Below are positions 16,303-24,897 of a stretch of 64,000 nucleotides of DNA, piece after piece. The notes beneath the pieces were generated by a model. That model ran no database searches and was not told the origin of the DNA. It saw only the letters and a list, made by a program, of their open reading frames with translations. The stretch comes from Halobacterium rubrum (GTDB lineage: Archaea; Halobacteriota; Halobacteria; Halobacteriales; Halobacteriaceae). A program made the translations under genes and the position numbers. The stretch spans positions 1,240,001 through 1,304,000 of the forward strand of contig NZ_JAJQQZ010000001.1 in NCBI RefSeq assembly GCF_021729015.1, read 5' to 3'. Numbering within the stretch: the stretch's first letter is position 1; each line of letters begins with the position of its first letter.

Positions 16303-17532
16303 TCAGGCGAGGTCGGACGCCCACGCCACCCCGAACGGCACGACGGCCTCCTGGGGGCCGAGGCCGCCGTGCATGCCGGCGAATCCCCACTCGGGGTCGT
16401 CCCGGGTCGGTAGCACCATCCCGTCACGGGGAATCACGAGGAGGTCGCCGGCATTCCGTTCGAACGCCGGTCCCGGGTCGCCCCGTCCCCACAGGCCTGC
16501 GTCGAGCGCTTCGTCGCGACCCAGTACGACGGCGTCGAGGCCGGAAAGCCGCTCTCTGGCAGCCGCCTCGTCGGTGACGCGAAGGTGAAGGTTCCGGGGG
16601 CCGCCGAGCGCGAGCGGCGTCCCCGACCGGTCGGTCCGGACGTGCTCCAGCACTCCCGTCGATTCGAGGGCGACGGTGTTGTCGGCGACGTTCACCTGTC
16701 CGTGGTCGGCGACGAGACAGACGAGCGTCTCGTCGGCGACCGACGGTGCCAGCCGCCCGAACGCCCGCTGGAGCGCGTCCCCGACGGCGGCCGCCTGCGC
16801 GTCGGCGTGGTCGCTCTCGGGACCGTGCTCGTGTGCGGCCGCGTCCACGAGCGGGTAGTAGGCGTACGTGTACGACGGCGCGTCGGCCTCGCGGAGCACG
16901 TCGCGGAGTGCGAGCGCGAACTCGGTCGTGCGCTCGTAGTGGGTGACCGACGCTCCCGCGGTCGCGGCGTCGCCGTACCCGGGGCCGTAGTCGGGCTCGA
17001 CAACGCTGGGGTCGACACCGGCGTCGGCCAGCCGGCTGTACACCGCCGGGCGGTCGAACAGATCGTCGGGCTGCACGGACAGCTCGCCGCCGTCTTTGGC
17101 TGCGTACGGCAGCGTCTCGTAGACGGCGTCGGCCGCCGGGTCGTAGGCGTTCCAGCCGAGCAGCCCGTGCTCGACGGGGTCGCTGGCGGTCGCCATCGTC
17201 GTCACGCAGGCCGCGGTTTCGGAGGGGAACGTCGACGTGAGCGGCGTCACCCGGCCGGAGTCCCGGAACGCCCGGAGGAACGGCACGTCGCCGGCGACGC
17301 GCTCGAACTGCCGGTAGCCGAGGGCGTCGACGAACAGCACGACGACGTGCGAGGGGTCGTCGTGACCCGTCGCGAACACGTCCTCGGGGAGGCCGTTGCC
17401 GAGGTCGACGCCGAGCCGGTCGGCTGCCGCCCCGGGAACGTTCGCGAAGCAGTACCCGTCGTAGTCCGGCGCCAGCAGTCCGTCCGCGAACTCGTCGCCG
17501 GCGAGCTCGCCTGCGCGGTCGTCTTCGAACAC
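16303..17532 (-). CDS. alkaline phosphatase superfamily phosphodiesterase
   Basis: A metal-dependent phosphoesterase of the nucleotide pyrophosphatase/phosphodiesterase or phosphoglycerate mutase-like type, about 409 aa. VVVLFVDALGYRQF provides the first metal Asp. The nucleophile region is TSTFPSETAACVTTMATA, the central His/Asp site is VDAAAHEHGPESDHADAQ, and CLVADHGQVNV holds the conserved DHG. The late site is FAGMHGGLGPQEAVVPFGV. The substrate is unknown. A GTG at 17532 is preferred over a TTG at 17559, as the T-rich tract at 17555-17566 then lies about 28 nt upstream. Confidence 0.85.
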   Translation of the reverse strand: MFEDDRAGELAGDEFADGLLAPDYDGYCFANVPGAAADRLGVDLGNGLPEDVFATGHDDPSHVVVLFVDALGYRQFERVAGDVPFLRAFRDSGRVTPLTSTFPSETAACVTTMATASDPVEHGLLGWNAYDPAADAVYETLPYAAKDGGELSVQPDDLFDRPAVYSRLADAGVDPSVVEPDYGPGYGDAATAGASVTHYERTTEFALALRDVLREADAPSYTYAYYPLVDAAAHEHGPESDHADAQAAAVGDALQRAFGRLAPSVADETLVCLVADHGQVNVADNTVALESTGVLEHVRTDRSGTPLALGGPRNLHLRVTDEAAARERLSGLDAVVLGRDEALDAGLWGRGDPGPAFERNAGDLLVIPRDGMVLPTRDDPEWGFAGMHGGLGPQEAVVPFGVAWASDLA

Positions 17533-17634
17533 GCGTCCACCGACAGCCAGCCGGACCAAAAACCTCCCGTGCGCTACAGCAGTGCTACCGTCCCACAGGA
17601 CGACGAAACCGAGACCAGGCGCAGTCGACCGCCG

Positions 17635-18165
17635 TCAGCCGTCTACCCACTCGTCGTACGCACGCTCCCGGAGCGCGACTTCATCGACGGCGTACTCGTC
17701 CGGTTCGGCGTCCAGCACGTCGAACTGGTCGTCGCGGTCGGCCACCGTCACGCGACCGGTCAGCGGCGCCGCGTTGAAGTCCTCGCGGCCGGCCCGCTGG
17801 TTCAGACAGGCGACGGCGCCCCCCTCGCCGCAGGCGCCGAGCACGTAGTCGACCTCGTCGAACTCCCGAGCGAGCCGGTCGTGGAGGTCCGCACTGACCT
17901 CGATTCGGGTGGCCGGCTGGACGGCGCTGGCGGCGTACTCGGGGTCGTAGTAGCCTTCGACTGTCGCCTCCCCGACGCGGTGAGCGACGTCCAGCACGTC
18001 GGCCTGATACCACTGGGTGTCCTCGGTCCACGAGACGGAGACGGACTTGAACTGGAGGTACGCCGTCGTCCCGGACTCGAAGAGCCCGCCGATGCAGCCG
18101 GCCGTCGCCGCGCCGGCCGCCACCGCCGTCGTCGTCTTCGCGAGGAAGGCACGTCTGGAAGGCAC
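17635..18165 (-). CDS. Tat-exported lipoprotein, unknown role
   Basis: A 176-aa protein with a twin-arginine signal (SRRAFLAKTTTAVAAGAATAGC) ending in an AGC lipobox, so it is probably folded in the cytoplasm, exported by Tat and lipid-anchored. The mature part has FKSVSVSWTEDTQWYQADVLDV and VLGACGEGGAVACLNQRAG, with Cys residues near the middle. No catalytic motif is recognised. It is between the phosphodiesterase gene and aroA, on the same strand but with gaps of about 40-100 bp. The acidic, aromatic-rich composition suits a surface protein of a halophile. Confidence 0.82.
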   Translation of the reverse strand: MPSRRAFLAKTTTAVAAGAATAGCIGGLFESGTTAYLQFKSVSVSWTEDTQWYQADVLDVAHRVGEATVEGYYDPEYAASAVQPATRIEVSADLHDRLAREFDEVDYVLGACGEGGAVACLNQRAGREDFNAAPLTGRVTVADRDDQFDVLDAEPDEYAVDEVALRERAYDEWVDG

Positions 18166-18207
18166 TACTGGCGTCTAGAAACGGGACAGAATACGTCTTG
18201 TGGCCGC

Positions 18208-19503
18208 CTACGCGTCGACGCTCGCGCCGAGGCCGTCGAGCACGTCGAAGAACCCGGGGAAGGAGACGTCGACGTGTTCGCTACCGGCGATGGTCGTCTC
18301 GCCGTCGGCGACGAGGCCGGCGACCGCCAGCGCCATCACGAGCCGGTGGTCACCGCGGCCGTCGACGCTCGCGCCCGACAGATCACTGTCGCCGCCGTGG
18401 ACGACCAGTTCGTCCTGGTGTTCCTCGACGCTCGCACCCAGCTTCGTGAGGGACTCGGCCATTGCGCTCACGCGGTCGGTCTCCTTGTACCGGACGTGTT
18501 CGGCGTCCGTGATGCGGGTCGTGCCGTCGGCGGCCGCGCCCAGCACCGCGATGGTCGGCAGGAGGTCCGGGGTGTCCGCGACCCCGACCGACACACCCGA
18601 CAGGTCCGACTGCTGGACGGCAATCTCGCCCGCGTCCTCGTCCCAGTCCACGTTCGCGCCCATCCGTTCGAGGACGTCGACGATGGCGGCGTCGCCCTGC
18701 GCGCTCGGGTGCATCCCCTCGACGACGACCGGTTTGCCGTCCTCGGCAGCGAGCGCGCCCGCCGCGAGCAGGTAGGACGCCGACGAGAAGTCGCCGGGGA
18801 CGGCGTAGTCGCCGCTCTCGGGGTCGTAGGTCTGGCCGCCCGGCACCCGGTACCCCGGCGCAGCCTCGTGGGCGTCCACGCCGAAGGCCTCCAGCACGTC
18901 GAGGGTGATGTCGACGTACGGCGCGGACTTCAGCTCGGTCGTCAGCTCGATCTCGACGCCGTCGCCGGTGGCCGCGCCGGCCAGCAGCAGCGACGTGACG
19001 AACTGGCTGGAGACGTCGCCGGGCATCGACACCGGCCCGCCCGAGATTGGGCCGTCGACGACCAGCGGCGCCTGTCCGTTCGCGCGGGTGGAGCGCGCCG
19101 TCCCGCCGAGCCCGGAGACCGCCTCCAGGAGGGGGCCGTGTGGCCGCGACCGCAGGGACTCGTCGCCGGTCAGGACGGTGGTGCCGTCGGCGAGCGCGGC
19201 GGCGCCGGTCACCAGTCGCATCGTCGTCCCCGAGTTCGCGCAGTCGACGACGTCGTCCGGGACCGCGGGTCGGCCGCCGAACCCAGTCACGGCCCAGTTC
19301 CCGCCGTCGAGTCGTTCCGTCTCGCCGCCGAGCAGGTCGACGGCCCGAGCCGTCGCGCGCGTGTCGGCGCTCACCAGCGGGTCGCGGACGACCGTGTCGC
19401 CGTCGGCGTAGCCCGCCGCCAGCAGCGCGCGGTGCGTGTAGCTCTTCGACGGCGGTGCTCGCGCCCGGCCCCGTACCCGGGACGTCGAGACTGTCGCGTG
19501 CAT
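18208..19503 (-). CDS. aroA: 3-phosphoshikimate 1-carboxyvinyltransferase (EPSP synthase)
   Basis: Joins shikimate 3-phosphate and phosphoenolpyruvate in the shikimate pathway. Length is 431 aa. [15 protein letters not shown] holds the shikimate/PEP-binding Lys-Ser, while [16 protein letters not shown] and [14 protein letters not shown] form the first lobe. [16 protein letters not shown] and [19 protein letters not shown] form the second lobe. [17 protein letters not shown] near the C-terminus is typical. The start at 19503 (MHATVST) removes an unconserved Arg/Gly-rich extension. It is divergent from the M24 peptidase gene. Confidence 0.97.
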   Translation of the reverse strand: MHATVSTSRVRGRARAPPSKSYTHRALLAAGYADGDTVVRDPLVSADTRATARAVDLLGGETERLDGGNWAVTGFGGRPAVPDDVVDCANSGTTMRLVTGAAALADGTTVLTGDESLRSRPHGPLLEAVSGLGGTARSTRANGQAPLVVDGPISGGPVSMPGDVSSQFVTSLLLAGAATGDGVEIELTTELKSAPYVDITLDVLEAFGVDAHEAAPGYRVPGGQTYDPESGDYAVPGDFSSASYLLAAGALAAEDGKPVVVEGMHPSAQGDAAIVDVLERMGANVDWDEDAGEIAVQQSDLSGVSVGVADTPDLLPTIAVLGAAADGTTRITDAEHVRYKETDRVSAMAESLTKLGASVEEHQDELVVHGGDSDLSGASVDGRGDHRLVMALAVAGLVADGETTIAGSEHVDVSFPGFFDVLDGLGASVDA

Positions 19504-19609
19504 ACCCGCCGGGAGGGCGGCCCACGGCATGAGGATTCCGGCGCCGGCACCGCAGCCGACCGGTCCCGCCGTCGCCACGGCGACCGGGCCCCGGTTCCGG
19601 AGGCGGTAG

Positions 19610-19619
19610 CGTTTAGGCG
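19610..19619 (+). promoter_or_regulatory. TATA-like promoter of the M24 peptidase gene
   Basis: GCGTTTAGGC is centred about 27 nt before the ATG at 19641. Confidence 0.45.
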
Positions 19620-19640
19620 CCGCCCCGCACACGGAGTCGC

Positions 19641-20813
19641 ATGGACCCTGACTTCTCGCGGCTCGACGAGTTCCTCGACGACGGCGGCCTCGACGGCTAC
19701 GCCTTCCACGACGACGACTCGAACTCAGACCTCTACTACGTCGCGGGGTTCGGCGCGCCGGACCCGTTCTTCGCCGTCTACACGCCCGAGCAGACGGGCG
19801 TCCTCGTCTCCTCGCTGGAGTACGGTCGTGCGAGCAAGGAGGCCCGCGCGGACGTCGTCGCCCGCCACTCCGACTACGACCTCCGGGCGAAGCGAGAGGA
19901 GTACGGCCCGCAGGAAGCCAAAGACCGCGTGCTCGCCGAGTTCGTCGCCGACCTCGGCTGCGAGTCGCTGGCGGTCGGCGGCCGGTTCCCGGTCGGCGTC
20001 GCGGACGCGCTGCGCGACCACGGCGTCGCCGTCGAATCCGACGACGACAACGTCGTGCAGGACATCCGCGCGACGAAGACCGAGGAGGAAGTCGAGCACG
20101 TCCGCGAGGCCCAGCGCGCGAACGAGGCGGCGATGGCGCGCGCAGAGGAACTCATCCGCGGCGCCGACCGCGAGGACGGCGTGCTCGTCCGCGAAGACGG
20201 CGAGCCACTCACCAGCGAGTACGTCCAGCAGGAGATCGAGATCGAGTTGCTGCGCCACGGCTGCGCGCTCGACGACACCATCGTCGCGGGCGGCCCGCAG
20301 GCGGCCGACGCCCACGAGCGCGGCAGCGGCCCGCTGCCAGCCGACGACCCCATCATCGTCGACATCTTCCCGCGGAACAAGGACTCGAAGTACCACAGCG
20401 ACATGACTCGGACGTTCGCGAACGGCGATCCGGGCGACGCCCACCGCGAGCGCTACGAGGTCACGCGGGAGGCCTTCGAGGCTGCACTGGACGCCATCGA
20501 GCCGGGCGTCACCGGCGAGGACGTCAATCAGGCCGTCGTCGACGTCTTCGACGACCACGACTACCCGAGCATCTTCACGGACCCCGAGACCGAGTCCGGG
20601 TTCATCCACTCGACGGGCCACGGTGTCGGCCTCGACGTCCACGAGATGCCCTCTATCTCCCGCGGCGGGGACGAACTCCGTCCCGGCCACGTCATCACCA
20701 TCGAACCCGGCCTCTACGAGCCCGGCGAGGGCGGCGTCCGCATCGAGGACATCGTCGTCGTCACCGAGGACGGCTACGAGAACCTCACCGACTACGAGAT
20801 ATCGCTGACCTGA
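19641..20813 (+). CDS. M24 family metallopeptidase (Xaa-Pro aminopeptidase-like)
   Basis: Cytoplasmic peptidase of 390 aa, probably cleaving N-terminal residues before proline. The N-terminal creatinase-type domain (1-140) is followed by the pita-bread catalytic domain. Metal ligands visible are the Asp of [21 protein letters not shown] (two Asp), His in [15 protein letters not shown], Glu in [11 protein letters not shown] and Glu in [10 protein letters not shown]. This full set suggests an active enzyme. It has a TATA-like box 27 nt upstream. The next gene is on the opposite strand, so it is a single-gene unit. Confidence 0.93.
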   Translation: MDPDFSRLDEFLDDGGLDGYAFHDDDSNSDLYYVAGFGAPDPFFAVYTPEQTGVLVSSLEYGRASKEARADVVARHSDYDLRAKREEYGPQEAKDRVLAEFVADLGCESLAVGGRFPVGVADALRDHGVAVESDDDNVVQDIRATKTEEEVEHVREAQRANEAAMARAEELIRGADREDGVLVREDGEPLTSEYVQQEIEIELLRHGCALDDTIVAGGPQAADAHERGSGPLPADDPIIVDIFPRNKDSKYHSDMTRTFANGDPGDAHRERYEVTREAFEAALDAIEPGVTGEDVNQAVVDVFDDHDYPSIFTDPETESGFIHSTGHGVGLDVHEMPSISRGGDELRPGHVITIEPGLYEPGEGGVRIEDIVVVTEDGYENLTDYEISLT

Positions 20814-20871
20814 CGGCCGGGACACCCCTTCTTCTCCTCGTCCTCCTTCTCCTCGCTCCCTGACGGCTGAC

Positions 20872-21858
20872 CTACTCGTCGCCCGTGTAGTTACCCGTGG
20901 GGTCGCGGGCGAGTGCCTCGGCTCGCGCGACCAGGTCTGCCATCCGCTCGACTGACTGCTCGGCGTCCGCGACCGGGTCGCCGTCGACGTTCTCGTCACC
21001 GTCGCGGGCCGCCTCGACGGCAGCCAGGTCCGCCCGCAGTCGGTCGAGAGACGCCGACAGGTCCGTCGACAGCACCTTCGTCAGCTCCAGCAGGTGGTTG
21101 TCGCGGGCCGGCGCGTCCTCGTCGACGACCGTCCGGAAGTGCACGGAGAGGCCGTTCTCGGCGGGGAACGCCCGCACCTCGAAGGTCTTGCCCAGCGGCG
21201 GGAAGTGCTCGCGGAACGTCACCGGCTCCTGCGACGCCATCGCTCGGTGGTACTCGTCGTAGAACGCGTGGTCGGCCGCCTCCGGGAACGCCGACCAGAT
21301 GTTCCGGCCGAGCACGTCCTCGCGGTCGACCTCGAGGCTGTCCTCGGCGGCGGCGTTCAGGTACGTGAACTCCCAGTCGGCGTTCAGCGCGAAGAAGCCG
21401 TCCGTGACCCGCTCGTAGACGGTTCGCGCGATGTCGTTGACCATCGCGACCTCCTGTTCGGCGCGGTACGACGACGCGGCCTCCTCGGCGGCACCGGCGA
21501 CGGTCGCCAGCGCGTCTGTCGAGTCCGTCTCGCGGACGTACTCGGTGACGTCGTGACCGATGGCGTCGGCCGCCACCGACGAGCCGGTCGCGCGCTCCAG
21601 CACGACCACGGGCACCGTCGGGTCGACCGACCGGACCGCCGACAGCACCGCGAGCGCGTCGGTCGCCGGCGGCTCCTCGTCGTGCTCGACCACGACGCAG
21701 TCGACGCCGTCCGCGACGCGCTCGGCGGCCGCGTCGGCGTCGGCCACCGCCAGCGCCTGGAGGTCTCCACGACTGTGGAGGGCGCGTTCGCCGGCCGCGC
21801 GGCTCCGCGCTGCGGCCGTGACGTACAGCACGACCGGTTCGCTGGGCTCTGCTGCCAC
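20872..21858 (-). CDS. degenerate receiver-PAS protein with vestigial kinase helix
   Basis: A 328-aa protein. Residues 1-125 resemble a receiver fold (VVLYVTAAARS..., VDCVVVEHDEEP, VPVVVLERATG), but the phosphoacceptor region is altered. A PAS domain follows (YERVTDGFFALNADWEFTYLNAA, residues about 150-250). The tail HLLELTKVLSTDLSASLDRLRADL looks like a histidine-kinase dimerisation helix in which the H-box has become LSTDLSASL, with no His. No HATPase domain follows. It is therefore probably a signalling adaptor or regulator rather than a kinase. It sits beside a HalX regulator and a kinase on the same strand. Confidence 0.8.
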   Translation of the reverse strand: MAAEPSEPVVLYVTAAARSRAAGERALHSRGDLQALAVADADAAAERVADGVDCVVVEHDEEPPATDALAVLSAVRSVDPTVPVVVLERATGSSVAADAIGHDVTEYVRETDSTDALATVAGAAEEAASSYRAEQEVAMVNDIARTVYERVTDGFFALNADWEFTYLNAAAEDSLEVDREDVLGRNIWSAFPEAADHAFYDEYHRAMASQEPVTFREHFPPLGKTFEVRAFPAENGLSVHFRTVVDEDAPARDNHLLELTKVLSTDLSASLDRLRADLAAVEAARDGDENVDGDPVADAEQSVERMADLVARAEALARDPTGNYTGDE

Positions 21859-21882
21859 GCGTGGTCACGGGGCGGTCAGCCG

Positions 21883-22479
21883 TTAAGATGTTGTGGCCGT
21901 GTCTTCTTCCTCGTCGCCGACGCCGAGCCCGCGGATGACTGCCAGAAAGTCGTCGTCGTCGAGGTCCTCGACGAGGGTGTCGAGACCGTCGCGCGTCTCC
22001 TCGATGGCCGCACACAGTTCGTCGTAGCGGTCGTTTTCCGCCAGCTCGTCGGCGGACTTCGACGTCTCGAGCGTGGCGCGCTTCGACGCCAGCGCGAAGA
22101 ACTCCTGGACCTCCTCGCTGTACAGCGACCGCGCGAGCAGCCGGCTCACGAGGTCATCGAGTTCGGCGCGCTCGACGGGCTTCACGACGTAGGAGTCGAT
22201 TCCCAGTTCGAGCACGTCGAAGTCGGGGTCGACGGCCGTGACCATCGCGACCTGGCAGTCGTACCCCTCGGTCCGGATCTCGTCGAGGACGTCGTCGCCG
22301 GAGCGCTCGGGGAGGCGCCGGTCGAGCAACACGACGTCCACCGCGTCGTCGAGCTTGGCGAGCGCGCCGTCGGCAGTGTACGCCGTCCGGACGTCGTAGC
22401 TGGTGGCCAGCCAGTCGGCGAACAGGTCTGCGAGTTCGCGCTCGTCCTCGACCACGAGAACCGTCGCCGTCCCAGTCAT
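21883..22479 (-). CDS. response regulator with HalX domain
   Basis: A 198-aa response regulator. The receiver (1-120) has VLVVEDERELADLF (acidic pocket), VDVVLLDRRLPERSGDDVLDEI (phosphoacceptor Asp in LLDRRLP), VAMVTAVDPDFD and SYVVKPVERAEL (conserved Lys). The C-terminal helical HalX domain includes SEEVQEFFALASKRATLE and NDRYDELCAAIEETRDGLD. HalX regulators are common in haloarchaea and often pair with PAS or bacterioopsin-activator-like proteins. It is followed (27 bp) by the membrane kinase gene upstream in transcription order, suggesting a shared signalling unit. Confidence 0.92.
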   Translation of the reverse strand: MTGTATVLVVEDERELADLFADWLATSYDVRTAYTADGALAKLDDAVDVVLLDRRLPERSGDDVLDEIRTEGYDCQVAMVTAVDPDFDVLELGIDSYVVKPVERAELDDLVSRLLARSLYSEEVQEFFALASKRATLETSKSADELAENDRYDELCAAIEETRDGLDTLVEDLDDDDFLAVIRGLGVGDEEEDTATTS

Positions 22480-22506
22480 TGCCGAAATCCAACTCGTGGT
22501 GGCGGT

Positions 22507-23949
22507 TTAGTTCTTTCCCGCCGGCCGGAGCACCACGTCGCCGTCGGCCACTTCCACGGCACCGCCGGTCTGGCTAACCACCCAGTACACGAGCCAGAGA
22601 CCGACGCCCGACCCGTGCTGGAGGGGTGTCTCCTCGACGCCCGAGAGCGCGCGGCGCTCGTTCTCCGGAATCCCGGGGCCGTCGTCGCTGACCCGCACCG
22701 TCAGCGGGTCGCTGGACACCGACACTTCGACGCGCGGCGAGTCGCCGCCGGCGTGCTCGCCGCCGTTCCCGCCGTCCCCTCGGGGCTGCGAGCCGTCGGC
22801 GACCGTCTCCGTCGCCGACGTGGTGTGTTCGACGGCGTTCATCAGGAGTTCGTGGACGGGGAGCCGGAGCCGCTCGTCCACGAGGGCGTCTGCGGACCCG
22901 GAGACGGTGATTGTCGCGTCGGGGTGTTCCTTGCGGACAGCCGTCACTTCGTGGCCCACGAGGTCGTCGACGGGTTCGGCGCCCGCGTCGTCGCGGGCGA
23001 GGGCGTCCTCGAGGCGGCGGGCCTTCTCGCTGGTGTCGAGGAGACTCTCGGCCGCCTCCCGGACGGCCGTCATGTCCTCCTCGACGTCGCTCTCGTCGAC
23101 CTGTGCGGCCAGTCTGTCGGTCCGGCCGAGCACGACGTTCAGGGCGTTCCGGGTGTCGTGGCGGAGCACGCGGTTCAGCACGCGCAGCCGCTGGTCGCGC
23201 TCCTCGCGGCGCGTGACGTCCCGGCACACCCAGACGTAGCCGTCCTCGACGGTCGACATCGACACCTCCTGGGGGTACGTGGTGTCGTCGTCGCGTGCTG
23301 CCGTCACCGTCCCCTGCCAGGCGTCGTCGTCGCCCTCGTCGAGTTCGTCGAGTACTTCAGCGACTCGCTCCCGGGTTACCGGCGGGTACGAGGTCCGCCA
23401 GCTCCGTCCGACGACGGCCGACGCGTCGTCGACGCCGTGCGTAGCGGCGAACGACGAGTTCGCGTACCTGATGGTGCGGTCGTCGTCGAGTACGGCGATG
23501 CCGTCCATCGCCGAGTCCAGCGCCCGCAGCAGCCGCAGCCGGGAGCGAGCGCGCCAGCGGTCCCGTTCGGCGTACGTGCCGGCGACGGCGCCGCCGAGCG
23601 CGCCGACACTGGAGTGCTGGACGAACACGTGCTGGATGGCGATGCTGCCGTAGGCGTTCGCGTAGACGGCCCAGAGGTCGAGCGCCAGCACGAGGCCGGC
23701 GCCGCCGACCGCCCAGACGAACACGGCATCGCCGCGGGGCGCCGTCTGGCTGCCCCGCCAGAACCAGAGGCCGTAGGCGAGGACGCCGACGGCGGGACCG
23801 ACGGTCGCCGCCACGACCATCGGATCGGGAGCGTCGGCGTGCTGACCGAAGTGGAGGACTGCGGTCCCAGTGAGGAGCGCGCCGAGCGCGGCGAGCGCCC
23901 ACTGGCGGCTCGGGTCGGGGGCGTCCAGGGCGTCGGCCTCGAGCGGCAC
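22507..23949 (-). CDS. membrane PAS histidine kinase
   Basis: A 480-aa sensor kinase. The N-terminal 120 residues hold about four membrane helices (LAALGALLTGTAVLHFG, VVAATVGPAVGVLAYGLWFW, FVWAVGGAGLVLALDLWAVYA). A PAS (MDGIAVLDDDRTIRYANSS) follows, then an H-box VLNRVLRHDTRNALNVVLGR. The HATPase has LLMNAVEHTTS, VSDDGPGIPENERRAL and GSGVGLWLVYWVVSQTGG. A minus-strand TATA-like box (GGATTTTTCACC) lies 24-32 nt before the GTG at 23949, so I chose GTG and leaderless transcription. It lies 27 bp upstream of the HalX regulator, a likely partner. Confidence 0.86.
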   Translation of the reverse strand: MPLEADALDAPDPSRQWALAALGALLTGTAVLHFGQHADAPDPMVVAATVGPAVGVLAYGLWFWRGSQTAPRGDAVFVWAVGGAGLVLALDLWAVYANAYGSIAIQHVFVQHSSVGALGGAVAGTYAERDRWRARSRLRLLRALDSAMDGIAVLDDDRTIRYANSSFAATHGVDDASAVVGRSWRTSYPPVTRERVAEVLDELDEGDDDAWQGTVTAARDDDTTYPQEVSMSTVEDGYVWVCRDVTRREERDQRLRVLNRVLRHDTRNALNVVLGRTDRLAAQVDESDVEEDMTAVREAAESLLDTSEKARRLEDALARDDAGAEPVDDLVGHEVTAVRKEHPDATITVSGSADALVDERLRLPVHELLMNAVEHTTSATETVADGSQPRGDGGNGGEHAGGDSPRVEVSVSSDPLTVRVSDDGPGIPENERRALSGVEETPLQHGSGVGLWLVYWVVSQTGGAVEVADGDVVLRPAGKN

Positions 23950-23972
23950 GGCGGTGTGGAGATGGCCGAGGG

Positions 23973-23981
23973 TGAAAAATC
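23973..23981 (-). promoter_or_regulatory. TATA-like promoter of the membrane kinase gene
   Basis: Minus-strand GATTTTTCA is centred about 28 nt before the GTG start at 23949. This supports GTG rather than an earlier start. Confidence 0.5.
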
Positions 23982-24108
23982 CCCACGACGCCCGACCGCC
24001 GGCCACCTGTCCCTCCAGCCGCGGCCACCGGCCGCCCACCGACGCGGGACTGCCCGCCTGCTCCCGGGTGCGAACGTCTTTTGCCGGCAGGGGCGCTACG
24101 CTCCTCCG

Positions 24109-24897
24109 ATGGAGGTACTCGTAGTCGGCGCTGGCGCGGTCGGCCGCTGGGTGGCCGATACGGTGGACGCGCCCGTGGCGTTCGCCGACGTCGACCCGCA
24201 GCGGGCCGAGGACGCAGCCGCGGCCGCCGGAGCGAACGCTCGCGCCGTCGCACTGGACACGGACGAGCAGTTCGCGGTCGTCGCGGTGGCGGTGCCGCTG
24301 CGCGTGGCGGCGGCCGCCGTCGAGCGCCACGCGCCGAAGGCAACCGACGCTGTCGTCGACTTCACGGGCGAGATGGCCGGGCCGCTGGCGGCGATGGCCG
24401 ACGCGGCACCCGACGCCGAGCACGCGAGCTTCCACCCGCTGTTCGCGCCCGAGCACGCGCCGGGTCGCGTCGCCATCACCGAGCAGACGCCGGGGCCGGT
24501 GACCGACGCCGTCCGGGAGTGGTTCGCCGACGCGGGCAACGAACTGGTCGACGTCGGTGCCGGGGAGCACGACGACGCGATGGCGACGATCCAGGGTCGG
24601 ACGCACGCGGCGGTGCTGGCGTTCGCGCTCGCCGCTGACGACGTGCCGGACGCGCTCGCGACACCGGTCTACGAGGAGCTGGCGGCGCTCGCCGACCGCG
24701 TGACCGGCGGCAACCCCCGGGTGTACGGCGACATCCAGTCGGCGTTCGGCGGCGCCGAAGAGGTCGCAGCGGCCGCCCAGCGGCTCGCGGACGCCGTCGA
24801 CGCAGCCGGTGGCGCCGCCGACGAGGACGTCGACAATGGAGCGAGCGGGGACGACGGCGCGGCCTTCGCGGAGGTGTACGACGATGCCGGTCGATAG
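24109..24897 (+). CDS. prephenate dehydrogenase-like protein
   Basis: NAD(P)-dependent oxidoreductase of 262 aa. The Rossmann motif is VLVVGAGAVGRWVADTV. HPLFAPEHAPGRVAITEQTPGPV is the halophile version of the HPMFGP segment of the TyrA family. EHDDAMATIQGRTHAAVLAFALA corresponds to the helical domain that carries the conserved ExHD of prephenate dehydrogenases. This suggests tyrosine biosynthesis from prephenate, which would link it to the nearby aro genes. Assignment to arogenate, prephenate or another substrate is not possible. It overlaps the Rsm22-like gene by 14 bp, and has an acidic extension after residue 235. Confidence 0.78.
   Translation: MEVLVVGAGAVGRWVADTVDAPVAFADVDPQRAEDAAAAAGANARAVALDTDEQFAVVAVAVPLRVAAAAVERHAPKATDAVVDFTGEMAGPLAAMADAAPDAEHASFHPLFAPEHAPGRVAITEQTPGPVTDAVREWFADAGNELVDVGAGEHDDAMATIQGRTHAAVLAFALAADDVPDALATPVYEELAALADRVTGGNPRVYGDIQSAFGGAEEVAAAAQRLADAVDAAGGAADEDVDNGASGDDGAAFAEVYDDAGR

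Noticed and set aside
16585-20406. A plus-strand open frame of 1273 codons over several minus-strand genes
   Set aside because: It runs antisense to the phosphodiesterase, lipoprotein and aroA genes. High GC gives few stop codons. No family motif is seen and composition is biased to Arg and Val.
21094-24109. A long plus-strand open frame that is continuous with the prephenate dehydrogenase-like gene
   Set aside because: Only the part from 24109 has family motifs. The rest is antisense to the sensor kinase block.
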